Source: JAKAGZ01 sp964412105 (GTDB taxonomy: Bacteria > Bacteroidota > Ignavibacteria > Ignavibacteriales > Ignavibacteriaceae). Taken from it: a stretch of 29,366 nucleotides of DNA. Each line of letters begins with the position of its first letter. The first letter of the stretch is position 1. The stretch lies in NCBI GenBank assembly GCA_964412105.1, contig CAYPNM010000040.1, positions 1-29,366 on the forward strand. Reading direction: 5' to 3'. This document shows positions 15,257-22,937 of this stretch, one piece after another. Made by a program: the position numbers and the translations under genes. A model generated the notes under the pieces. The model was not told the DNA's origin. It saw only the letters and a program-made list of their open reading frames with translations, and did no database searches.

Positions 15257-16153
15257 ATGAAAAAGGTGATCATATTATTTACCTCAATAATTATTACTTC
15301 TGTAATAATCACCTCTTGCAGCAAAACCGAATCAACAAGTTTAGTTGAAATAACCGCAAAAGATTATTACTTCCAAATGCAGGATTCTATTCCTTCAGGC
15401 TGGATAACGTTCAGGTTTATAAATAATGGACATGCAACTCATTTTTTCTCTCTAACTCTTCTTCCTGATAGCGTTAGCTTTCAGAACTATTTAAGCGATA
15501 TCGCACCTGCCTTCTCTGCTGCGTGGGATACATTGCAAGCTGGAGCAACCAAAGGGGTAGCCGGCTCAGTGCTTGGCGGTCTTCTACCCAAATGGTATGC
15601 CTCTGCAAAATATATGGGAGGAGCTGGACTTACTGAGATGGGAAAAACTTCAGAAACTACAATAAAACTAATACCGGGTAATTACGTAATGGAATGTTAT
15701 ATTAAAACGCCTGATGGAAAATTCCATGGTGAACTGGGAATGATACGATCTTTAACCGTGACTGACGAAGTTTCAAAATCCATTGAACCAGTAGAGGCAG
15801 ATATTGAGATAAATCTTTCAAATCTAAAACTTGAGGTAAATGGAAATATAACTTCTGGCATGCATAAAGTAGCAGTACATTTTAATGAGCAACCTGCATT
15901 TGGTCTTGGTAATGATGTCCATCTGGTCAGGTTAAATGATAACACAAATCTGAATAAGGTAATTGAATGGATGGACTGGATGAATATAAATGGGCTTCGT
16001 TCACCCGCTCCAGCTGAATTTTTAGGTGGCACGCAGGAAATGCCTGCAGGAAATACATCTTATTTTTACATAAAATTGACTCCTGGCAGATATGCATGGA
16101 TATCGGAAATAAATGCTGATAAAGGAATGGTCAAAGAATTTAGAATTGACTGA
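15257..16153 (+). CDS. Cupredoxin-like lipoprotein, two domains
   Basis: A 298-residue lipoprotein (lipobox ITSC, Cys21) that appears to hold two cupredoxin-like beta-sandwiches. The first (about 28-170) has NNGHATHFF (56-64), an inserted helical segment (about 72-130), then PGNYVMECYI and GKFHGELGM, offering His59 or His62, Cys147, His157 and Met162 as a type-1 copper set. The second (about 178-298) ends in an equivalent 'PGRYAWISEI...KGM' hairpin without the Cys and His, so it should not bind copper. Function unknown; an electron carrier or copper-binding envelope protein is plausible. AAGGAG lies 6 nt before the ATG, a strong start signal for this window. The C-H spacing (nine residues) is longer than in plastocyanin, which keeps the copper assignment tentative. 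Confidence 0.72.
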   Translation: MKKVIILFTSIIITSVIITSCSKTESTSLVEITAKDYYFQMQDSIPSGWITFRFINNGHATHFFSLTLLPDSVSFQNYLSDIAPAFSAAWDTLQAGATKGVAGSVLGGLLPKWYASAKYMGGAGLTEMGKTSETTIKLIPGNYVMECYIKTPDGKFHGELGMIRSLTVTDEVSKSIEPVEADIEINLSNLKLEVNGNITSGMHKVAVHFNEQPAFGLGNDVHLVRLNDNTNLNKVIEWMDWMNINGLRSPAPAEFLGGTQEMPAGNTSYFYIKLTPGRYAWISEINADKGMVKEFRID

Positions 16154-16175
16154 GTTCTAAAGTTCAATTTATGCT
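16146..16175 (+). promoter_or_regulatory. Candidate promoter for the M15 peptidase-cupin pair
   Basis: TTGACT (16146-16151), an 18-nt spacer and TATGCT (16170-16175) overlap the end of the lipoprotein gene and predict a leader of about 40 nt. Confidence 0.35.
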
Positions 16176-16220
16176 TGTCGGAGATTTTCATTAAATTGTA
16201 TATCCATTCAATAATAGCTC

Positions 16221-16850
16221 ATGAAAGCAAAAAGATTATACATTATATTCACATTATTTTTCATTTTATTTGTTATAGGCGGTAAAATGGAGTATAAGAT
16301 ACAACAACCTGCGGTAATATCAGATTGCAATTATACTTTGAGCGAAGCGCTTGCCGGAAAGGTTATTCCTAGAGATATTAAAAAAGATCTCCGGCTCGTT
16401 GATGTTTATTATTTTTCATTCGATAAAAAGCTGCATAAAGGCCAGCTTGTTATACATAAAGACTTGGTTAACGACATTGAATGGATTTTTGATATGCTGA
16501 AGGAAAAGAAATTTCCCATAAAAAGTGTAATACCTGTTGTTAAATATCATTGGTCTGACGATGAATCAATGAAAGCAAACAACACCTCCGCCTTTAATTA
16601 CAGACTGGTTGCAAATACAAACCGATTCTCGAACCACTCTACAGGTAGAGCTGTAGATATAAATCCTTGGCAAAATCCGCAGATAATTGATGGAAAAGCC
16701 TCACCCGAAGGAGCTGTATATAATCCTAAAGTAAAGGGCACTATCTCAAAACACTCTATGGTAGTTAAGTTATTTAAAGATAAAGGCTGGAAGTGGGGCG
16801 GCGATTGGAAAACAAGAACTGATTATCAGCATTTTGAGAAATTAAAATGA
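16221..16850 (+). CDS. M15-family peptidase (D-Ala-D-Ala carboxypeptidase/endolysin-like)
   Basis: A 209-residue zinc peptidase acting on peptidoglycan stem peptides. The N-terminal hydrophobic stretch (7-20) is an anchor or signal peptide. The core carries SNHSTGRAVDINPW (137-150) with zinc ligands H139 and D146, and DYQHFE (201-206) with H204, the M15 signature. The 'VDINP..NP' form is typical of the M15C/endolysin-type branch rather than VanY. The insert between the ligands (155-180) is also seen in that branch. Its stop overlaps the cupin start as ATGA (16847-16850). No phage genes are nearby, so this is more likely a cell-wall enzyme of the host. Confidence 0.88.
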   Translation: MKAKRLYIIFTLFFILFVIGGKMEYKIQQPAVISDCNYTLSEALAGKVIPRDIKKDLRLVDVYYFSFDKKLHKGQLVIHKDLVNDIEWIFDMLKEKKFPIKSVIPVVKYHWSDDESMKANNTSAFNYRLVANTNRFSNHSTGRAVDINPWQNPQIIDGKASPEGAVYNPKVKGTISKHSMVVKLFKDKGWKWGGDWKTRTDYQHFEKLK

Positions 16851-17197
16851 CATACAAAATTGGTATATCCACTGCGGAGCATTACACATGGGGAAATGGT
16901 TGTGATGGTTGGCATCTCCTGAATAATGAAAATCTGAGCATAATACAGGAAAATGTTCCGGCTGGTAGTTCGGAAGTTAAACATTACCATAATATTTCCA
17001 GACAATTCTTCTTCATACTTGAAGGTGAAGGAACAATAGAACTTCCTGATAAAATTGTAAAGCTTTCAAAAAATGAAGGGCTGGAAATACCGCCAAAGAC
17101 AGTTCATAGATTTATAAATCAATCGGATTCAGAAGTAATTTTTCTGGTTATCTCTTCACCTAAAAGTCACGGTGATAAAGTTAATTATAAAGAATAA
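16847..17197 (+). CDS. Small single-domain cupin
   Basis: A 116-residue cytoplasmic protein with one cupin barrel. The first motif, PAGSSEVKHYHNISRQFF (38-55), supplies two histidines in HYH and a Gln; the second, IPPKTVHRFIN (81-91), supplies the last His. The metal set is therefore His-His-Gln-His-like, common in small cupins of unknown substrate. Four-base ATGA overlap with the M15 peptidase gene implies coupled translation, an odd pairing with no clear biochemical reason. Possible roles include sugar isomerisation or binding of a small ligand; nothing in the sequence decides. Confidence 0.82.
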   Translation: MTYKIGISTAEHYTWGNGCDGWHLLNNENLSIIQENVPAGSSEVKHYHNISRQFFFILEGEGTIELPDKIVKLSKNEGLEIPPKTVHRFINQSDSEVIFLVISSPKSHGDKVNYKE

Positions 17198-17259
17198 AAT
17201 TTAATACATTAAAGAAGTGATATTTTTTACCTAATAAAGGCCTCTTGGATATTTATTAT

Positions 17260-18006
17260 TCATTCACTTGAATATCTATCCAGTCTGAATTTTTCTCCAA
17301 GGTAAAGCTTTCTTATTTCCTCATCTTCAGCCAATTCCTTTGCTCCCCCCTGCTTAAAGATAGTCCCGTCAATTAGTATATAAGCATTATCAACGATACT
17401 AAGTGTCTCGTGAACATTGTGATCTGTAATTAGAACGCCGATTCCACGTTCCTTTAAATTAGCAACGATATTCATTATGTCTTCTACGGCAATAGGATCA
17501 ACACCCGCAAATGGTTCATCCAGTAATATAAAATCAGGATCCGTAGTTAGTGAACGGGCAATTTCTGTTCTTCTTCTTTCGCCTCCGCTGAGTTGCATTC
17601 CCTGACTTTTCCTTATATGCGCTATGCCAAGTTCCTCTAGGAGTCTTTCGCACTTCTCTTTTTTTGCTTTGGAATCAATTTTCATCATTTCAAGTATCGC
17701 CATTAAATTCTGTTCTACCGTCAGTCCTCTGAATATTGAAGCTTCCTGCGGAAGATAACCTATTCCCATTCTGGAACGCTGATACATAGGCACTTTAGTA
17801 ATATCTTCATCATCAAGATAAACTGTTCCGGAATCCGGTCTGATCATTCCGGTTATCATATAAAAAGTAGTTGTCTTGCCTGCTCCGTTAGGTCCTAGCA
17901 ATCCTACTATATGTCCCTTGGAAACCTCAACAGATGCTTTATTAACAACCGCGCGTTTCTTATAAATTTTAACTAGTTCTTTGCAGCTTAAAGTATTGTG
18001 TTCCAT
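17260..18006 (-). CDS. lptB: LPS export ABC transporter ATPase LptB
   Basis: Cytoplasmic ATPase of the LptB2FG complex that extracts LPS from the inner membrane. The 248-residue protein has Walker A GPNGAGKTT (38-46), Q-loop Gln87, signature LSGGE (139-143), Walker B ILLDEP (160-165) and switch His196. GERRRTEIARSL and the FAGVDPIAVEDI stretch are typical of LptB. It ends the kdsA-lptA transcription unit but is set off by a 177-nt spacer with repeats, so it may have partly separate expression. The membrane subunits LptF and LptG are not in this window. Confidence 0.95.
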   Translation of the reverse strand: MEHNTLSCKELVKIYKKRAVVNKASVEVSKGHIVGLLGPNGAGKTTTFYMITGMIRPDSGTVYLDDEDITKVPMYQRSRMGIGYLPQEASIFRGLTVEQNLMAILEMMKIDSKAKKEKCERLLEELGIAHIRKSQGMQLSGGERRRTEIARSLTTDPDFILLDEPFAGVDPIAVEDIMNIVANLKERGIGVLITDHNVHETLSIVDNAYILIDGTIFKQGGAKELAEDEEIRKLYLGEKFRLDRYSSE

Positions 18007-18142
18007 TTCTTATTAAAATCCAAATTTCAATTCCAAAACTAATAATAAAATACAAATTGGAATTACCAAAATGCACATTATTTTGACTTCAGCAAAATTG
18101 ATGAGAGTATTTTCTTTAATTCAATTCCTCCTTTCACAATTA

Positions 18143-18170
18143 ACTTTTGACTTTTGACTTTTGACTTTTC
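18143..18170. repeat. Heptamer tandem repeat (ACTTTTG, four units)
   Basis: Three perfect copies of ACTTTTG and a fourth with a final C lie head to tail at 18143-18170, within the spacer between the lptA-like gene and lptB. The rest of the spacer (18007-18110) is low-complexity, with a short inverted pair (AATTCC/GGAATT). A heptamer tract can change length by slippage; being non-coding, that would alter spacing rather than frame. Confidence 0.85.
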
Positions 18171-18183
18171 ACCTTTCACATCA

Positions 18184-19602
18184 TCACTGCCACTTTTTAG
18201 GTATCCTTTTAATTATGCTTTCCTTATCAGGCCTTTTTTTGAATGCAACATACTTCGCCAGAACGAAAGTATCTTCTTTCCCTTTAACAAGCCTCTCGGG
18301 ATAAAATTCACTGTTCGGTGAACCATACATTCTTATTTCATCAACCTTGTTATCTGCAAAATTTATTATTGCATTTTGAGCTGACGATTTTGTCAGACCA
18401 TTGGGTTTGGTTCCGTCATATTGATAATAAATGCTGAACATATTTCCCCAAATGTTTGTTTTTTGCAAACGTGAATTTTCGAACGTCATAAATACACTAT
18501 CGCCCGAGGTTTGATCAAACCTGTTGTGATAATTTTCATTTTGAGAAATAATATATGCGTCTTTGTTCACTTTTAAATAATGTATTCTATTGTGATCAAG
18601 AAATATAGTAACCGAATCTCCCGTAAGCTGTGTATTCTCATACCATAAATACGGTTGGGCTGTTGAGTCAGTAGTTTTATAAGTAACTATCTGATCGGCC
18701 TTTTTGAAATAAAAAGTAAGATTATTAATTGATGCAAAATCACCGCGAACGATGCTTACCGAATCGGTCGCTTTGAAATAGTCCAGAGTATCGCGATAAG
18801 CTTCCATCAATCTTGATTTAATAAGCAGCGAATCTATCTGCATAGTTGAATCGGAACTTTCACCGTTATTTACTTGCATGCTGTCCATTTTATGTACGTA
18901 CGATGTATCAATTTGTAGTAGGACAGGATTTTTATCCACCATAGTATAATGTCGCTCAGGATAATTCTCAAGGTGATCGCCAAACATGATCAAATGATTT
19001 TTCCTGTTTATGGCCTTAATATTATGATAAGCATACGTGATCTTCGTATTGCGAAAATGTTCCAGACTATCCGCCATAATTGAACTTGCAGTATCTACGA
19101 TTGTTACATTGCTTACCGCAACCATTCTGTTTTCATCTCTATAGTAAGTCAGGCTATCGGAGGTTAGGACTGAAACGGAATCCCTGAGTTTTACGCTGTC
19201 TTGGAAAAAAGCTCGGTGCACATCGAAGTGATATCTTCCTCTCTTGGCTGTTAAAGTGACTTTCCCATCTTCAAGCTTTATTGCTGTGTCGGATACTGAT
19301 TCCTTTTGATCTCCGTAATAAAATCCTTTGGCAGTTGTGATAGTCAGACTATCCTGTTTTAGTACAACATTTCCGACTAATTTAGCCTCATTCCGTGAAA
19401 TATATTGAGTCGCCTGATTGCAGGTAATTATCACATTTCCCTGAGTCACGACAACATTGCCGTAGACTTCACGTATCATTTCTCCATTTAATGTTTTTCC
19501 AATAAGACTGTCACCTGTAACCTGGATGTAATTATTCTGTGCAAGTAAAGAAGTGGTTACAAACAGAATAAAAATAACTATCGATAAAGAATTTTTAATC
19601 AT
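18184..19602 (-). CDS. lptA: Large OstA/LptA-like periplasmic protein
   Basis: A 472-residue exported protein with a signal peptide (cleavage after LLA, about residue 21). The sequence is rich in the short beta-strand pattern of the OstA/LptA jelly roll ('V.GNVV..QG...I.C..A.Y', 'A.L.GNV.L..DS..ITT..G.YY'). That pattern recurs at least four times over residues 27-200, and further similar strands follow (270-430). Typical LptA is about 185 residues; this is more than twice as long and may span more of the periplasm or do part of LptD's job. Position just 3 nt after lptC fits the Lpt bridge. No outer-membrane barrel is evident. The symbol is by analogy. Confidence 0.8.
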   Translation of the reverse strand: MIKNSLSIVIFILFVTTSLLAQNNYIQVTGDSLIGKTLNGEMIREVYGNVVVTQGNVIITCNQATQYISRNEAKLVGNVVLKQDSLTITTAKGFYYGDQKESVSDTAIKLEDGKVTLTAKRGRYHFDVHRAFFQDSVKLRDSVSVLTSDSLTYYRDENRMVAVSNVTIVDTASSIMADSLEHFRNTKITYAYHNIKAINRKNHLIMFGDHLENYPERHYTMVDKNPVLLQIDTSYVHKMDSMQVNNGESSDSTMQIDSLLIKSRLMEAYRDTLDYFKATDSVSIVRGDFASINNLTFYFKKADQIVTYKTTDSTAQPYLWYENTQLTGDSVTIFLDHNRIHYLKVNKDAYIISQNENYHNRFDQTSGDSVFMTFENSRLQKTNIWGNMFSIYYQYDGTKPNGLTKSSAQNAIINFADNKVDEIRMYGSPNSEFYPERLVKGKEDTFVLAKYVAFKKRPDKESIIKRIPKKWQ

Positions 19603-19605
19603 AAA

Positions 19606-20145
19606 CTATTTTGTTGTATCTGTTCTGGTTATATAGGTGATATTGTAAATTACATAACTGCGAAGACTTCGATCTGATTCAAACCCGTAACCCTGTATAG
19701 TCTCTTTTGGCGATATGATAGTAACAAATTTATCGCTGACAATTTTCTGATCCCTGTTTCTGAACATTAGTTCTTGTGTCTTAAGGACTGTACCGCTGTC
19801 ATTTACAGCAACCACGCTGTCTATCGCATACAGGTCTCTTGTAGCATCATTCACTTTTCCTCTCTTGGAAGTTATAGTAGATGTTTTTACCATATTGTCA
19901 TTATAGAAATCGACTTTGAGTCCTTGGTCAAAAAGAGTTTCCTGCAATTGGTCAAACTTCCTTAAATGTCCGGTTTTTAATATTGCCTTTGTTTTACCTG
20001 AATCGCTAAAAACAATAGTTGAATTCCAGCTTTCCTGTGATGGCAGTTGGCCTGAATTTAAAGATGTATCGATGGTTGGTTTTACGTTATCGTTACTACA
20101 GCCCGCAATAAACAATAACAAAATGATGGAGAGAAAAATCCTCAT
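19606..20145 (-). CDS. lptC: LptC-like LPS export lipoprotein
   Basis: A 179-residue protein that should link the LptB2FG transporter to the periplasmic LptA bridge. It starts with a lipoprotein signal (FIAGC, Cys16), unlike E. coli LptC, which has an uncleaved membrane helix. The body shows the LptC fold pattern: 'F..SG...A.L.....' then 'LF..GL.V.FY', 'S.ITSKRGKVN...R.LYA.D.V', 'L.T..L.FR..D..I.SD'. The start overlaps the kdsD stop as ATGA (20142-20145), and the lptA-like gene begins 3 nt after its stop. Confidence 0.88.
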   Translation of the reverse strand: MRIFLSIILLLFIAGCSNDNVKPTIDTSLNSGQLPSQESWNSTIVFSDSGKTKAILKTGHLRKFDQLQETLFDQGLKVDFYNDNMVKTSTITSKRGKVNDATRDLYAIDSVVAVNDSGTVLKTQELMFRNRDQKIVSDKFVTIISPKETIQGYGFESDRSLRSYVIYNITYITRTDTTK

Positions 20146-21119
20146 CTTTGAGTTAACCCAAGATTTATCAAATCGTGAAGATGAATTATTCCAACTGGAT
20201 GCTTAACTTCGTCAATAATTATCAATGATGTAATTTTATGATTTTCCATTTGCTGAAGTGCAAATGATGCAAGGTAATCAGGATTCATAACTTTTGGATC
20301 TTTCGTCATTATGTCCCTTGCTGTCAGTTCCTTAATATCAAGAGTTTTTTCGAGCAATCTTCTTAGATCGCCATCTGTAATAATACCTGAGAGTATCCCA
20401 TTTGAGTCCACTACACTGGTTGCCCCAAGTCTTTTTGACGTAATTTCAAAAATTACATCTTTAATATGACAATCCTCTTTAACGACAGGTATTTTATCTC
20501 CCTGTGCCATAATTTCTCTGATTTTTAATGATAGCCTTTTACCAAGACTACCACCCGGGTGCAGCAGAGCAAAATCTTCTGCAGTGAATCCCCGCTTTTT
20601 TAATAAAGTAACAGATAAGGCGTCTCCGATCACAAGCGTGGCAGTTGTTGAGGCTGTGGGCGCAAGATCGTGAGGGCAGGCTTCTTCTTTGACGGCAATA
20701 CTTAGAAAAAGATCGCACTCGCTTGCAAGTCTGGAATTTTCATATCCGCTCATTGCTATCAGCGTTACGTTCAGTCTTTTTAACATCGGAAGAAGATTTA
20801 TAACTTCTTCTGTTTCACCGCTTTTCGAAATTAAAATTACAACGTCGTCTTGCCTTACCATTCCAAGATCACCATGCAAAGCATCGGTGGGATGTAGAAA
20901 AATCGCAGCCGTTCCGGTTGAATTTAATGTAGCTACAATTTTTCTGGCAACCAGTCCCGACTTTCCCATTCCGGATAACACTACCCTCCCTTTTGAATGA
21001 TAAATCAACTCGACCGCACGGGCAAATTGTTCATTTATACTTTCAGTTAATCCGCGTACTGCTGTAGCTTCTATTTCAATTACTTCTTTGCCGGTTTTAA
21101 TGATTTCTTCAATATTCAA
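20142..21119 (-). CDS. kdsD: Arabinose 5-phosphate isomerase (KpsF/KdsD)
   Basis: Converts ribulose 5-phosphate to arabinose 5-phosphate, the substrate for Kdo 8-phosphate synthesis. The 325-residue protein has a SIS domain (about 35-175; SGMGKSG 49-55, HPTDALHGDLG 76-86, SKSGETEE 98-105), the family's HPGGSLGKRL (187-196), and two CBS domains (about 203-256 and 268-322). Length matches E. coli KdsD (328). The start overlaps the preceding unknown gene by ATGA (21116-21119) and its stop overlaps lptC, so it is part of a coupled chain making and exporting LPS. Confidence 0.95.
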   Translation of the reverse strand: MNIEEIIKTGKEVIEIEATAVRGLTESINEQFARAVELIYHSKGRVVLSGMGKSGLVARKIVATLNSTGTAAIFLHPTDALHGDLGMVRQDDVVILISKSGETEEVINLLPMLKRLNVTLIAMSGYENSRLASECDLFLSIAVKEEACPHDLAPTASTTATLVIGDALSVTLLKKRGFTAEDFALLHPGGSLGKRLSLKIREIMAQGDKIPVVKEDCHIKDVIFEITSKRLGATSVVDSNGILSGIITDGDLRRLLEKTLDIKELTARDIMTKDPKVMNPDYLASFALQQMENHKITSLIIIDEVKHPVGIIHLHDLINLGLTQR

Positions 21120-21862
21120 TTTTTACCTCTTCTAAGAAAACTAAATAAACTTTTTTGTGAAGGCTTGTGATTACTCTTTTCAAAATCACTCAAATCAATA
21201 TCAAATCTTTTAATGTACTTATTGTATGTAATCAAGGCAGACACAAGATCACCATCGGAATAATTATCCAATTGGTCGAAAAAAAGTCCGGGATTTAAAG
21301 CAACTTTAGTATTTCTAATTTCCCTGACCATCATTAGCTGATTATAAAAATTACTCAATGGAATTAAATGATTAACGCCCGTTTCAATATTATGTAGCCA
21401 TATTTTCTTATGTTTGGGCGCAATTGTTAATATTAAACCATTCGGAATTATAACAACTTCTTTCACTTCTGAATTATCATTCGGGGCAGCCATGCCCGGA
21501 ACCCATTCCGAGTAGTTCCAGTCTGATAATTCAGTAAAATCCTCATTCGGCTTACGAGCATTGTTTGTCGAAATATCAAATTCTATTTCATTATCCGTTT
21601 CTTCATGTATAGCTATGTCAATCTGAGTCTCTTTACAAATTACTGTGCCTATGGCAAAAATCGGAGTGGAAGGGAAACTCAAATCTGGTTTTTCTCCGGG
21701 CTTTCCAAGGATCATATTATCACGAGAAAATCTGCCTTGTCCGATCACCACTAACTCTTCTATTTTATCTCTGTATTTCTTGTAACCGGGCTTATCCACT
21801 GGCAGCACTTTAAATAACAAATATTTCTCTTTTTCGGTAAGTGCTCTTGGAAATTTTTCCAT
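21116..21862 (-). CDS. Unrecognised protein inside the Kdo/Lpt operon
   Basis: I do not recognise this 248-residue protein. It has no signal peptide or membrane helix and should be cytoplasmic. The middle is rich in beta-strand patterns (110-165, 'EVVIIPNGLILTIAPKHKKI'), with an acidic region at 82-110 and a basic, Ser/Phe-containing tail (SLFSFLRRGKN) that could touch a membrane or partner. It starts 4 nt after the kdsA stop and overlaps kdsD by ATGA, so it is locked between two Kdo-pathway genes. A role in Kdo or LPS supply is a fair inference from position only. No catalytic motif stands out. Confidence 0.8.
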   Translation of the reverse strand: MEKFPRALTEKEKYLLFKVLPVDKPGYKKYRDKIEELVVIGQGRFSRDNMILGKPGEKPDLSFPSTPIFAIGTVICKETQIDIAIHEETDNEIEFDISTNNARKPNEDFTELSDWNYSEWVPGMAAPNDNSEVKEVVIIPNGLILTIAPKHKKIWLHNIETGVNHLIPLSNFYNQLMMVREIRNTKVALNPGLFFDQLDNYSDGDLVSALITYNKYIKRFDIDLSDFEKSNHKPSQKSLFSFLRRGKN

Positions 21863-21866
21863 TACT

Positions 21867-22679
21867 CTAATATCTTTTTATCACCCTGTCGATTTCTTTT
21901 ACTTCAACCAATAGATTTTTCAATTCATTAAGTGGCAATTGGCTCTCTGCATCACTCTTAGCTTTTTTAGGATTTGGATGAACTTCAAGAAATAGTGCAT
22001 CAATTCCAACGGCGGCGGCTGCTCTGGCCAGTGGCTTAATAAATTTCGGTTGGCCGCCGCTTTCATTACCCATGCTCGGTATCTGCACTGAATGCGTTGC
22101 ATCCATTACAATGGGAAATCCAAATTCGCGCATAATAACAAATGATCTCATATCGACAACCAGATTATGATACCCGAAAGTTGTACCGCGTTCTGTAAGC
22201 AGAACTCTCTTATTACCCGTTGATATGACTTTCTCAGCGGCGTGTTTCATATCTTCTGGAGCAAGAAACTGACCTTTTTTAATATTTACTGCTTTTCCGG
22301 TTTTACCCGCCGCAAGCAGCAATTCTGTCTGCCTGCAGAGAAAAGCAGGTATCTGCAAAACATCGGCTACCTTTGAGGCCTTTAGGGCTTCTTCAGCATT
22401 GTGAATGTCTGTCAGAATTGGAATATTAAATTTATCTTTTACCTTGTCTAAAATCCTTAAGGCCTCATCATCTCCTATTCCTGAAAAAGTTTTACCACTG
22501 GTTCTGTTTGCCTTTTTGTAACTGGATTTAAAAATAAAAGGGATTTTAAGTTCTGCTGTAATCTTTTTGATTTTCTCCGCGGTTTCTAATATCATCTTCT
22601 CATTTTCAATAACACACGGTCCGGCTATTAGTACAAAAGGTCTATTATTGCCGATTTCAATTTCACATATTGTCAGCAT
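21867..22679 (-). CDS. kdsA: 3-deoxy-8-phosphooctulonate synthase (metal-dependent class)
   Basis: Condenses arabinose 5-phosphate with phosphoenolpyruvate to Kdo 8-phosphate. The 270-residue TIM-barrel protein shows LIAGPCVIE (17-25), KSSYKKANRTS (51-61), LQIPAFLCRQT and EVHPNPKKAKSDAESQLP. Cys22 of GPC and the SDAxSQLP motif are the marks of the metal-dependent class (as in Aquifex); the E. coli-type enzyme has Asn and CDGP instead. First gene of the LPS unit. The next gene starts 4 nt later, and kdsD, which makes its substrate, follows that. No Shine-Dalgarno sequence is visible. Confidence 0.96.
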   Translation of the reverse strand: MLTICEIEIGNNRPFVLIAGPCVIENEKMILETAEKIKKITAELKIPFIFKSSYKKANRTSGKTFSGIGDDEALRILDKVKDKFNIPILTDIHNAEEALKASKVADVLQIPAFLCRQTELLLAAGKTGKAVNIKKGQFLAPEDMKHAAEKVISTGNKRVLLTERGTTFGYHNLVVDMRSFVIMREFGFPIVMDATHSVQIPSMGNESGGQPKFIKPLARAAAAVGIDALFLEVHPNPKKAKSDAESQLPLNELKNLLVEVKEIDRVIKRY

Positions 22680-22937
22680 TGAGTTTTCTATACCAATTAA
22701 AATATGTTTTAAAAATTAAGATATTTCTTTAACTTCAATTCAAAAATAAATGATAAGCAGTTTATTTCATTCAGCTTAATTATGTTATATTAAACTGATT
22801 ATTTAACGCTTTTCAGTTATTTTAATGATTCAGCTGTATTAAATATAAAGAAATCATAATATTTATTGAACTTTATTTTATCTTTGAATCGAAGTTAGCC
22901 TAAATTCATTAAATTTCACTAAAATCTTGATGGAACC
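22680..22937. other. Divergent spacer with repeats, kdsA / PIG-L
   Basis: A 258-nt AT-rich region between divergent operons. It holds an inverted pair CAGTTTA (22758-22764)/TAAACTG (22791-22797), an overlapping pair AACTGA (22793-22798)/TCAGTT (22813-22818), and a direct repeat ATTCAGCT (22769-22776 and 22828-22835). These could be operator sites. TATCTTTG (22879-22886) fits the Bacteroidetes -7 consensus TAnnTTTG, but I see no matching upstream box. No coding frame. Confidence 0.45.

Noticed and set aside
16221..16850. Prophage endolysin
   Set aside because: The M15 fold occurs in phage lysins, but no holin, structural, integrase or other phage genes are near.
18143..18170. CRISPR-like repeat
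   Set aside because: Units are 7 nt with no spacers between them, so this is a simple tandem repeat.
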